Part shown: in pieces, positions 7,185 to 14,451 of the stretch
How the letters are laid out: each line of letters begins with the position of its first letter
How positions within the stretch are numbered: position 1 is the first letter of the stretch
NCBI GenBank assembly: GCA_023228725.1
Contig: JALOAQ010000057.1
Coordinates: 1-17,952, forward strand
Direction: 5' to 3'
DNA from: Bacteroidales bacterium
Lineage (GTDB): Bacteria > Bacteroidota > Bacteroidia > Bacteroidales > ML635J-15
DNA length: 17,952 nucleotides
The notes under the pieces: model-generated
Database searches by the model: none
What the model saw: the letters and a program-made list of their open reading frames with translations, nothing else
Told to the model about the DNA's origin: nothing
Made by a program: the position numbers and the translations under genes

Positions 7185-8447
7185 ATGATTGACATTTTTG
7201 ACAGATTAAAAGAAGCAAGAGGACCTCTAGGTCAGTACCAACAAAAAGCAGAAGGTTATTTTATGTTTCCTCAATTAGAAGGCGAAATTGAGCCCAGAAT
7301 GAATTTTTTAGGCAAAAAAGTGCTTACTTGGAGTTTAAATAATTACTTAGGTTTAGCAAATCACCCCGAAGTACGCAAGGCAGATGCAGAGGCCGCTAAA
7401 AAGTTTGGAATGGCTTATCCTATGGGAGCAAGAATGATGTCGGGTGAAACTAAATACCACAAAGAACTTGAAGATAAACTTGCAAAATTTGTAAAACGTG
7501 AATCTGCATACCTTTTGAACTACGGCTATCAAGGCATGGTTTCCATAATTGATACTTTAGTTAGCAGAAAAGATGTAATAGTTTATGATTCCGAATCTCA
7601 CGCTTGCATTATGGACGGAGTTTTTTTACATAAAGCCAAAGGTGGAAAATCTTATGTTTTCCCTCATAACGACATTGAAAGATGTGAAAGAATGTTAAAG
7701 TTTGCTACAAAAACAGCAAACGAAAACGGTGGTGGAATTTTGTTAATTACCGAAGGAGTTTTTGGAATGGCAGGAGACTTAGGAAATCTTGCAGAAATAG
7801 TGAAATTAAAACAAAAATATAATTTTAGAATTTTAGTTGACGATGCACACGGCTTTGGTACCATGGGCGAAACAGGTGCCGGAACTGACGAACATTTTGG
7901 ATTACAAAAAGAAGTTGATATTTATTTTGCAACTTTTGCTAAAGCAATGGCAGGAATTGGAGCTTTCGTAGCTTCAGACAAAGAAATTATTGACTTTTTA
8001 AAATATAATATGCGTTCGCAAATTTTTGCAAAATCATTGCCAATGCCAATGGTTATTGGAGCTTTAAAAAGATTAGATATGCTTCAAAACCAACCTGAAC
8101 ACAAAGAAAAACTTTGGAAAATTGCTAAAGCTTTGCAAAAAGGATTGAAAGAAAATGGTTTTAATATTGGTAATACTGAATCGCCTGTTACACCTGTTTA
8201 TTTTAGCGGTTCAGTTCCTGAAGGTACAAATGTTGTTGTAGATTTACGCGAAAATCACAATATTTTCTGCTCAGTTGTAGTATATCCAGTAATTCCAAAA
8301 GATTTATTAATGCTAAGAATAATTCCTACAGCTGCTCATACTTTAGAAGATGTTAACGAAACTATAGAAGTTTTCAAAAAAATCAAAAAGAACTTAGAAG
8401 CAGGAGTTTACAACACTGAAGAAATTAAATCAATGAAAGTCGAATAA
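7185..8447 (+). CDS. capB: Cysteate C-acyltransferase (CapB/SulA type, AONS/SPT family)
   Basis: The 420-residue enzyme belongs to the PLP-dependent alpha-oxoamine synthases, which condense an amino acid with an acyl thioester and lose CO2. Visible residues: H139 (SHACIMDG) stacking on PLP, D219 and H222 (DDAHGFG), and the Schiff-base lysine K253 in ATFAKAMAG. The length is normal. Alone it could be a serine palmitoyltransferase. The next two genes are a threonine-synthase-like enzyme of cysteate synthase type and a short-chain reductase, the three-gene set for capnine sulfonolipids, so the preferred reaction is cysteate plus fatty acyl-ACP/CoA to 3-ketocapnine. In Alistipes the equivalent enzyme is called SulA. 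It follows the Hdr-like membrane gene by 18 bases. Family is certain; cysteate rather than serine as substrate is inferred from context. Confidence 0.8.
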   Translation: MIDIFDRLKEARGPLGQYQQKAEGYFMFPQLEGEIEPRMNFLGKKVLTWSLNNYLGLANHPEVRKADAEAAKKFGMAYPMGARMMSGETKYHKELEDKLAKFVKRESAYLLNYGYQGMVSIIDTLVSRKDVIVYDSESHACIMDGVFLHKAKGGKSYVFPHNDIERCERMLKFATKTANENGGGILLITEGVFGMAGDLGNLAEIVKLKQKYNFRILVDDAHGFGTMGETGAGTDEHFGLQKEVDIYFATFAKAMAGIGAFVASDKEIIDFLKYNMRSQIFAKSLPMPMVIGALKRLDMLQNQPEHKEKLWKIAKALQKGLKENGFNIGNTESPVTPVYFSGSVPEGTNVVVDLRENHNIFCSVVVYPVIPKDLLMLRIIPTAAHTLEDVNETIEVFKKIKKNLEAGVYNTEEIKSMKVE

Positions 8448-8475
8448 TGACTTTTTATAAATTATTTCAATTTTT

Positions 8476-8506
8476 CAAAGCGGTATAAAAAAAATATACT
8501 GCTTTG
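8476..8506 (+). other. Strong hairpin between capB and capA
   Basis: CAAAGCGGTATA (8476-8487) pairs with TATACTGCTTTG (8495-8506) over 12 positions with a single G-U, around a loop of seven As. It lies 28 bases after the capB stop and 24 before the capA start. The bases after it (TCATTTTAT) are a poor T-run, so it may be a leaky terminator, an RNA-processing or stabilising element, or an attenuator that lowers downstream expression. Confidence 0.55.
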
Positions 8507-8530
8507 TCATTTTATAAAAATATAAAAAAT

Positions 8531-9844
8531 ATGAAAGAAGCAAAATATTATTTAAAATGCGTTAAATGTGAACACATTACCCAAGATTTTAGTGCATGGT
8601 TTGAACAAAACCAAGTTTGTCCCAAATGTGGCAGCAAACATTCTGAAGTTTGGTATAATAGCGACTACAAAGAACTACCACTAATTATGAAAGGTAATCC
8701 TGAAAATTTTTGGCAGTATTTTTATTATTTACCATTAAATAAACGTGAAAATATTATAACTCGAAATGAAGGAGCAATAGACTTACAAAAGTGGTGGTTT
8801 TTAGAAGATTTTGCAAAAGAAAAATATAATTTAGACCTAGAAATCCTTGTTTATCGCAATGATTTAAACGGCGGTACTGGAACTTTTAAAGATGTTGCTG
8901 CTGCTTTGGCCGCCAGTGTATTAAAAGAAAACGACATAAATCAATATTGCGTTGCTTCTACTGGTAACACTGCAACTTCTTACGCACGCTATCTTTCTAT
9001 TGCAGGAATAAATTGCTCTATCTTTTTACCTGATAATGCTTTAAAAGCTTCAGAGGCAATGATTAGTGCTTTCGGACAAAATGTTTATAGAGTAAAAGGA
9101 GATTATTCAAAAGCAAAAGAAGTTGCGGCAGAATATTCAAAAAAACATAAAATTTTAATCTCTTCAGGAAATATAGACCCTCTTAGAGTTGAAGCAAAAA
9201 AAACAATGGTTTTTGAGTGGTTACGCCAATTAGGAAAAATGCCGGATGTTTATATTCAAGCAATTAGCGGTGGTACAGGACCAATTGCTATTGACAAAGG
9301 AGTTAGAGAAATTAAAGAGATTTTTCCGGATATTAAAAACCCACGCATGATAATGGTTCAACCTGATGCTTGCGACCCAATGACTAAAGCATGGGAAGAA
9401 GCTCAAGCAAAAGGATTCCCAAAAGGCTTTGAAAATAATTATCCAATTATTGATAATCCACAAACTCAGGTTCCAACTTTGGCAACAGGAAATCCTGCAA
9501 CTTACCCTATTGTTTCAAAAATTATTGAAAATAATGGTGGAACTTTCATCAGAATGAAAGAAGAAAAACTCGCTGCAATAGGAAGATTAATAGCCTACGA
9601 AAGAAAACTTTTATTAGGACCTGCATCTGCAGTTTGCTTAGGCGGTTTTTTTGAAGCTTTAGAAAAAGGCTTGCTAAAATCTGGTGAAACTTTAATTATA
9701 AACATTGGCGAAGGTGTACGCCGTGCTCCGGAATTTGTTGAACAAATGATATACTCTTCAAAAGAAGTTTCTTCTGCTGACGAATGTAAACCTCATCAAA
9801 TTGATTTTTACAGAAAACAGCTGTGGAATGATGTTTTAAAATAA
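8531..9844 (+). CDS. capA: Cysteate synthase (CapA type, threonine-synthase family)
   Basis: This 437-residue PLP enzyme begins with a zinc-ribbon (C10-x2-C13, C30-x2-C33) as in many threonine-synthase-like proteins. The PLP lysine is K120 in GGTGTFKD, the phosphate-substrate/PLP loop STGNTATSYA follows near 142-151, and a second glycine loop SGGTGP lies near 246-251. The family includes archaeal cysteate synthase, which makes cysteate from phosphoserine and sulfite. Placement between an AONS-family acyltransferase and an SDR supports this over true threonine synthase, which would normally sit with thrA/thrB. An in-frame TTG at 8504 falls inside the hairpin arm, so the ATG at 8531 was chosen. 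If correct, the gene gives the cell a demand for sulfite. Family is certain, the exact substrate inferred. Confidence 0.75.
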   Translation: MKEAKYYLKCVKCEHITQDFSAWFEQNQVCPKCGSKHSEVWYNSDYKELPLIMKGNPENFWQYFYYLPLNKRENIITRNEGAIDLQKWWFLEDFAKEKYNLDLEILVYRNDLNGGTGTFKDVAAALAASVLKENDINQYCVASTGNTATSYARYLSIAGINCSIFLPDNALKASEAMISAFGQNVYRVKGDYSKAKEVAAEYSKKHKILISSGNIDPLRVEAKKTMVFEWLRQLGKMPDVYIQAISGGTGPIAIDKGVREIKEIFPDIKNPRMIMVQPDACDPMTKAWEEAQAKGFPKGFENNYPIIDNPQTQVPTLATGNPATYPIVSKIIENNGGTFIRMKEEKLAAIGRLIAYERKLLLGPASAVCLGGFFEALEKGLLKSGETLIINIGEGVRRAPEFVEQMIYSSKEVSSADECKPHQIDFYRKQLWNDVLK

Positions 9845-9862
9845 AAAAAGTTTTTTAATAAA

Positions 9863-10663
9863 ATGCTAAATTTAAACAATAAGATTGTTTGGATAACAGG
9901 GGCTTCATCAGGAATTGGTGAAGCCTGTGTTTATGAACTCGCAAAAGAAAAAGCCAAAATAATTATTACAGCAAGAAATAAAGACAAACTTGAAAAAATA
10001 AAACAAAAAAGTTTAGAACTTGGTGCTAGTGATTGTAAAGTACTAGACTACGACTTATCTGATATTGAAAATATAGAAAATTTAGTAGAACAGGCTAATT
10101 CCTTTTTTGGAAAAATTGATATAATGTTCAATAATGCAGGTATTAGTCAAAGAGCTTTAGCAGGAGACACTATTTTTGAAGTTGATAAAAAAATAATGGA
10201 TATAAACTTTTTTGCTCCTGTTAAAATTTCTAAACTTTTATTAAAAAAATTCATAGAAAATGGTTCCGGTACTTTTGTTGTTACTACAAGTATTACAGGC
10301 AGATTTGGTTTTCCATTACGTTCTGCGTATTCAGCTTCAAAACACGCTTTATATGGATTTTTTGAAACTGTGCATGCAGAATATTTTGATAAAAATATAA
10401 ATGTTGTTTTAGTTTGTCCGGGAAGAGTAAATACAAATATTTCATACTATGCACTTGAAAAAGACGGGACACAACATTCTAAACTTGATCCTGGACAAGC
10501 TGGTGGCATAAGTTCAGAAAAAGCTGCAAAAAAAATTGTAAAAGCAATAAAAAAACAAAAACCTGAAGTTTTAGTTGGCGGTAAAGAGTTGTTAATGCTT
10601 TATATTAAAAGATTTTTACCAGCTTTATCAAGAAAATTAACAAGAAAAATTAAACCTGAATAA
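9863..10663 (+). CDS. capC: Short-chain reductase, probable 3-ketocapnine reductase (CapC type)
   Basis: A 266-residue classical SDR with the cofactor motif TGASSGIG (12-19), NNAG (90-93) and the catalytic S143, Y156 and K160 (YSASK). The basic residue R38 after the second strand suggests NADPH. After the catalytic core, a basic, partly hydrophobic tail (about 239-266, KELLMLYIKRFLPALSRKL) could lie on the membrane, suiting a long-chain lipid substrate such as 3-ketocapnine; the same reduction occurs in sphingolipid synthesis with 3-ketosphinganine. It lies 18 bases after capA and 10 before the VOC gene. Judged alone it could be any lipid or steroid-like SDR; the assignment rests on its neighbours. 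Confidence 0.7.
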   Translation: MLNLNNKIVWITGASSGIGEACVYELAKEKAKIIITARNKDKLEKIKQKSLELGASDCKVLDYDLSDIENIENLVEQANSFFGKIDIMFNNAGISQRALAGDTIFEVDKKIMDINFFAPVKISKLLLKKFIENGSGTFVVTTSITGRFGFPLRSAYSASKHALYGFFETVHAEYFDKNINVVLVCPGRVNTNISYYALEKDGTQHSKLDPGQAGGISSEKAAKKIVKAIKKQKPEVLVGGKELLMLYIKRFLPALSRKLTRKIKPE

Positions 10664-10673
10664 ATTTAAAACT

Positions 10674-11765
10674 ATGGATAAATATATTATTAGCGGTATT
10701 CAACAAATTGGAATTGGAGTAGAAAATTTTTCAGAGGCTTGGAAGCATTATATTGATGTTTTCAATATGGACATTCGTATTTTGGAAGATGATACAGTAG
10801 CAGAATTAATGTTGCCATACACAGGTGGCAGTCCGCAAAAAAGACATGCTTGCATTGCTCTTAACATGCAAGGTGGCGGTGGTTTTGAAATTTGGCAATA
10901 CTCTGAAAGAAAACCAAAAACAATAGATTTTGATATTAATTTTGGCGATTATGGTGTTATTGCAGCAAAAATAAAATCTAGAAATGTTGAACAAAGTTTT
11001 GAAGAATTTTCTAAAAAGAAAGATATACAAATTCTTGGGAATTTAAGCAAGGGAATTGATGGAAACAAAACATTTTTTATAAAAGATAAATATGGAAATA
11101 TTTTTCAAATTATTTATGATAATTATATTTTACGAGATGAAAAAAGAAGCACAGGTGGTATAGTTGGTGGAATTATCGGAGTAAGTAATATTGAAAAATC
11201 ATTAGTGGTTTATAGAGATATTTTAGGTTATGATAAAGTTCTAAGTGATGAAACAGGAAATTTCGAAGATATTTCTGGATTAAATTCAGGTAATCAAAAG
11301 TTCCGCAGAGTTTTACTTAGCCATTCAAAAGAAAGAAAAGGACCTTTTGCAAAAATGTTTGGGCAGTCTTATATTGAATTAGTTCAAGCCTTAGAAAGAA
11401 AACCACGTAAAATCTACGAAGGACGTTATTGGGGCGATCCAGGATTTATTCAAATTTGTTTTGATGTTAAAAACATTCCTTCATTACAAAAAAAGTGCGA
11501 AAGTCTTGGTTTTCCCTTTACAGTTGATAGTTCTGTTAATCCAAATAATTCTGAAACATTTGATATGGGAGAAGCTGCCGGTCAATTTACCTATATTGAA
11601 GACCCAGATGGAACTTTGATTGAACTAGTAGAAGCACACAAAATTCCTCTAATGAAAAAGTTTGGAATTTACTTAAATCTCAAAAAGCGAAATCCTGAAA
11701 AATCCCTGCCAATGTGGATGCTAAAAGCACTAAGATTTGGTAGAGTAAAAAAAGAGGATTTGTAA
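10674..11765 (+). CDS. Double VOC-domain protein of unknown role
   Basis: The 363-residue protein has two vicinal-oxygen-chelate domains (about 8-150 and 160-322), the layout of 4-hydroxyphenylpyruvate dioxygenase, followed by a basic tail (about 324-363). The iron triad of that enzyme (His, His, Glu) is not conserved: the first His position reads Gly (IVGGIIGV), the second is Q260 (GFIQICF), and only E317 (DPDGTLIELV) remains. In the N-terminal domain Q11 (IQQIGIGV) and E72 (GFEIWQ) sit where glyoxalase-type metal ligands occur. So it binds a metal differently or not at all, and tyrosine catabolism is unlikely. It is 10 bases after the SDR and ends the operon, which suggests a part in sulfonolipid formation, for instance a tailoring or accessory step, but nothing in the sequence shows this. 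Confidence 0.7.
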   Translation: MDKYIISGIQQIGIGVENFSEAWKHYIDVFNMDIRILEDDTVAELMLPYTGGSPQKRHACIALNMQGGGGFEIWQYSERKPKTIDFDINFGDYGVIAAKIKSRNVEQSFEEFSKKKDIQILGNLSKGIDGNKTFFIKDKYGNIFQIIYDNYILRDEKRSTGGIVGGIIGVSNIEKSLVVYRDILGYDKVLSDETGNFEDISGLNSGNQKFRRVLLSHSKERKGPFAKMFGQSYIELVQALERKPRKIYEGRYWGDPGFIQICFDVKNIPSLQKKCESLGFPFTVDSSVNPNNSETFDMGEAAGQFTYIEDPDGTLIELVEAHKIPLMKKFGIYLNLKKRNPEKSLPMWMLKALRFGRVKKEDL

Positions 11766-11782
11766 ATTTTAGTAAATTTAAT

Positions 11783-11812
11783 CTATTAACTACTTTTAAT
11801 AAGTTTTTTTTG
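11783..11812 (+). terminator. Weak AT-rich terminator at the end of the sulfonolipid genes
   Basis: TATTAA (11784-11789) pairs with TTAATA (11796-11801), closed by a C and a G with one bulged base, and is followed by a T-run from 11804. The stem is nearly all A-T. It overlaps the -33 region of the next promoter. Confidence 0.3.
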
Positions 11813-11840
11813 TTTTTATCTTTAAGTTAAATTATATTTG
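11809..11840 (+). promoter_or_regulatory. Bacteroidota-type promoter of the polysaccharide locus
   Basis: TTTG at 11809-11812 and TATATTTG at 11833-11840, 20 bases apart, fit the phylum's consensus closely. The glycosyltransferase start is 22 bases downstream. This marks a change of transcription unit between the sulfonolipid and surface-polysaccharide genes. Confidence 0.65.
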
Positions 11841-11861
11841 CACTAAATATAATTTGAAAAC

Positions 11862-12569
11862 TTGTTGTTTAAAGATAAACTAATTTTTGCTGTAATTCCT
11901 GCATACAACGAAGCAGGAAGAATAAAAAAAGTCATAGACAAAACTTATGACTTTGTAAATCAGGTGATTGTAGTAAATGATTGCTCTACAGACAAAACTT
12001 TAGATGTAATTAAACATACAAAAGCCTGCTTAATAAATTTAGAAAAAAATAGTGGTGCCGGCTTTGCAACACGTATTGGTTGCGACTTAGCCATAGAAAA
12101 AGGAGCAGATATTATTATCACTATAGACGCTGATGGACAACATTGTCCCGAAGATATACCAAGATTAATTAATGAATTAATTTCAAAAAACTGCGACATT
12201 GTTTTTGGTTATAGAGAAAAAACTAAAGCAATGCCGAGATTTAAAAAAATAGGAAATAATTTCTTGATCTTTTTATGTAAAATTCTTTTTAATGTTAAAG
12301 TTCAAGATGCTTTAACAGGTTTTCACGCATTTACAAAACAAGCTTATCCAAAAATAAGATGGGAATCAGATAGATTTGGTTTTATTTTAGAATATATATA
12401 CTCAATTTATAAACATAACTTGAATTACTCAGAAACAAAAGTGAAAACAATATATTTCAATAAAGAACACGGCATGAAAACAAAAGACGGAATTAAAGCA
12501 ATAGTTTTACTTTTTATTTGGAAATTTAAAATGCCTAAATCATTTATTAAGTTTTTAAAATTAAAATAA
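11862..12569 (+). CDS. GT2 glycosyltransferase (polyprenyl-phosphate sugar transferase-like)
   Basis: This 235-residue protein has a GT-A fold of family 2: IPAYNEAGRI near 12-21, VVNDCSTDKT for nucleotide binding, and the metal-binding DADGQH at 89-94. Its short length with no C-terminal membrane helices, and the segment DALTGFHAF after the core, resemble DPM1-type enzymes that move a sugar from a nucleotide donor to polyprenyl phosphate. No ATG fits: an in-frame TAA lies at 11850-11852 and the fold begins immediately after the TTG codons at 11862 and 11865, so a TTG start is forced. It is one base upstream of the amidotransferase gene. A lipid-linked sugar made here would suit the large membrane protein two genes on as a GT-C type acceptor enzyme. 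Confidence 0.8.
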   Translation: MLFKDKLIFAVIPAYNEAGRIKKVIDKTYDFVNQVIVVNDCSTDKTLDVIKHTKACLINLEKNSGAGFATRIGCDLAIEKGADIIITIDADGQHCPEDIPRLINELISKNCDIVFGYREKTKAMPRFKKIGNNFLIFLCKILFNVKVQDALTGFHAFTKQAYPKIRWESDRFGFILEYIYSIYKHNLNYSETKVKTIYFNKEHGMKTKDGIKAIVLLFIWKFKMPKSFIKFLKLK

Positions 12570-12570
12570 T

Positions 12571-14451
12571 ATGGCTGGAATTTTTGGAATATATAATGTT
12601 AATAACTTAAGTAACAAAGTTTTATCAAAAACAGCAAATATTTTATTTAAAGAATCATTGACTAGAGCTAAAGAGATTTGTGAATCAGTTTATTGCGATA
12701 CTGAAAATAATATTTATTCAAAAAAATCATACCAAAATAACCAATCTTTAAAAAAAGAATTTCAAAAATTAATTAAATCAAGTCATAATAAAAACATAAA
12801 TATTCTTATTTCCCAATTAAATACCTCTAGCGAAATAGACTATTCTCCAAATATAAACTTAGTTTCAAAACTTAATAAAACCTTAGTAGCTTTTGACGGG
12901 ATTATTTTAAACAATGAAACATCACTAAACGCCAATGAACTAATAAACAAGAACTTAGCCCAATTTAACAATAAAATTGAAGCTATAGAAACAATTTTAA
13001 AAAAAACACTAGGAACTTTAAATCTTGCAGTTTATGATATAGAAAAAGGAGATTTTTTTCTTGCCTCTAATATTGGTTCTTTACATTATATTATTAACAA
13101 AACCACAGGCAGTTTAATTTTTGCTTCTGAAAAAATATTTTTATATAAAGTTGTAAAATTATTGCGTCTTAAAATAAGCGACATAAAACAAGTTAAACCA
13201 AATAAAGTTCTAAATTTCAAGAGTTTAAAAATCGAAAATACAGGCAAAGAAAAATTATTTGATTTAAGTTCTAAGTTAAAAACAATCGAAACTCCTTTTA
13301 TTAATAATTTAAAAAACTTAGAAAAACACAATTTTGATAATATCAAAACAAACAATATACAATATTGTAAAAACTGTATCTTACCCTCATCAGCACCTTT
13401 CATTAAATTTGACGAAGATGGAGTTTGTAATTATTGCACTAATCATAACAAAATAAAATTTAAAGGTTTTGAAGCACTAAAAGAAATAGCTGATAAACAT
13501 AGAAAGTCTAATGGGGAAATAGATTGTATTGCTGCATTTAGTGGCGGCAAAGACAGTTCTTTTGGCTTGTATTATTTAAAAAATGTGTTAGGACTAAATC
13601 CAATTGCTTATACTTACGACTGGGGAATGATGACAGAAATTGGGAAAAGAAATCAAGCAAAAATTTTACAAAAACTTGAAATAGAGCATATTATAGTTTC
13701 AGCTAATCATGAAAATAAAAGAAAAAATATTAGAAAAAACATTTTAGCCTGGTTAAAAGATCCTCATCCTGGTATAGTTCCATTATTTATGCAAGGCGAC
13801 AAACAATGCGAAATGTTTGCTGATAAACTTAAGAAAAAATATAACATTGACTTAATGTTTTACTTTAGAGGCAATGAGTTGGAAATTGATGAATTTAAAG
13901 CTGGGCTTGCAGGAGTTGACAATCCCTATCCACAGGGGGTTTTGCAAAACTTAGTAGCTTATAATAAAATAAAACTTCTTATATTTTATATTAGCAGATA
14001 TTTTAGAAATCCGGCACTTTTTAATAAAACTCTAAGCGAAAGTATAATTGCTTTTTATTCAACCTATATACAAAAACATGAATACGAATTTTTATGGCAT
14101 TATATCCCTTGGGAAGAAGATAAAATATTAGAAATTTTATTAAAAGAATTTAATTTTGAACTACCAACTGATACAAAACAAACATGGAGAACAGACGACG
14201 GGAGTTCTGCATTTTACAATTTTATATATTACACGGTGTTAGCTTATACCGAAAACGATTCTTTTAGATCAAGACAAATTAGAGAAAATTTAATGCAGCG
14301 AGAAAAAGCAATTGCACTTACAAAACAAGAAAATAAACTTAGATATGAAACTTTAAAATGGTATTTTGATAGTTTAAATCTTGATGGAGACTATGTTTTA
14401 AAAGAAATAGAAAATAAAATTATTAGAAAATATGAACTTTCTAAAAAATAA
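12571..14451 (+). CDS. Sugar amidotransferase with inactive N-terminal glutaminase domain
   Basis: The 626-residue protein is a fusion. Residues 1-230 resemble a class II glutamine amidotransferase as in asparagine synthase: MAGIFG at the start, FDGIILNN near 109-116 in place of NGEIYN, and a later SLIFASE strand. The nucleophile Cys2 is Ala, and the RG and GIKPLYY-type motifs are degraded, so glutamine hydrolysis should be lost. Residues 266-289 carry a four-cysteine site (C266, C269, C286, C289), and SGGKDS at 324-329 is a PP-loop for ATP activation, as in the WbpG/PseA N-acetyl-sugar amidotransferases that turn acetamido or carboxyl groups into amidino or amide groups on surface sugars. 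These take ammonia from a separate HisH-like glutaminase, none of which is in the window. It has no membrane segments and overlaps the next gene by 20 bases. Confidence 0.75.
   Translation: MAGIFGIYNVNNLSNKVLSKTANILFKESLTRAKEICESVYCDTENNIYSKKSYQNNQSLKKEFQKLIKSSHNKNINILISQLNTSSEIDYSPNINLVSKLNKTLVAFDGIILNNETSLNANELINKNLAQFNNKIEAIETILKKTLGTLNLAVYDIEKGDFFLASNIGSLHYIINKTTGSLIFASEKIFLYKVVKLLRLKISDIKQVKPNKVLNFKSLKIENTGKEKLFDLSSKLKTIETPFINNLKNLEKHNFDNIKTNNIQYCKNCILPSSAPFIKFDEDGVCNYCTNHNKIKFKGFEALKEIADKHRKSNGEIDCIAAFSGGKDSSFGLYYLKNVLGLNPIAYTYDWGMMTEIGKRNQAKILQKLEIEHIIVSANHENKRKNIRKNILAWLKDPHPGIVPLFMQGDKQCEMFADKLKKKYNIDLMFYFRGNELEIDEFKAGLAGVDNPYPQGVLQNLVAYNKIKLLIFYISRYFRNPALFNKTLSESIIAFYSTYIQKHEYEFLWHYIPWEEDKILEILLKEFNFELPTDTKQTWRTDDGSSAFYNFIYYTVLAYTENDSFRSRQIRENLMQREKAIALTKQENKLRYETLKWYFDSLNLDGDYVLKEIENKIIRKYELSKK

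Noticed and set aside
7185..8447. Serine palmitoyltransferase for sphingolipids
   Set aside because: This is possible by family, but a linked cysteate-synthase-like gene points to cysteate as the amino acid.
8504..8530. TTG start for the cysteate synthase gene
   Set aside because: It falls in the 3' arm of the hairpin; the ATG at 8531 directly precedes the zinc-ribbon domain.
8531..9844. True threonine synthase (thrC)
   Set aside because: No homoserine or threonine genes are adjacent and the neighbours form the capnine set; cysteate synthase fits better, though the enzyme family is shared.
13086..13403. Minus-strand open frames, the longest about 105 codons, scattered over the window
   Set aside because: They all lie opposite well-supported + strand genes, lack recognisable domains and follow from low GC content.
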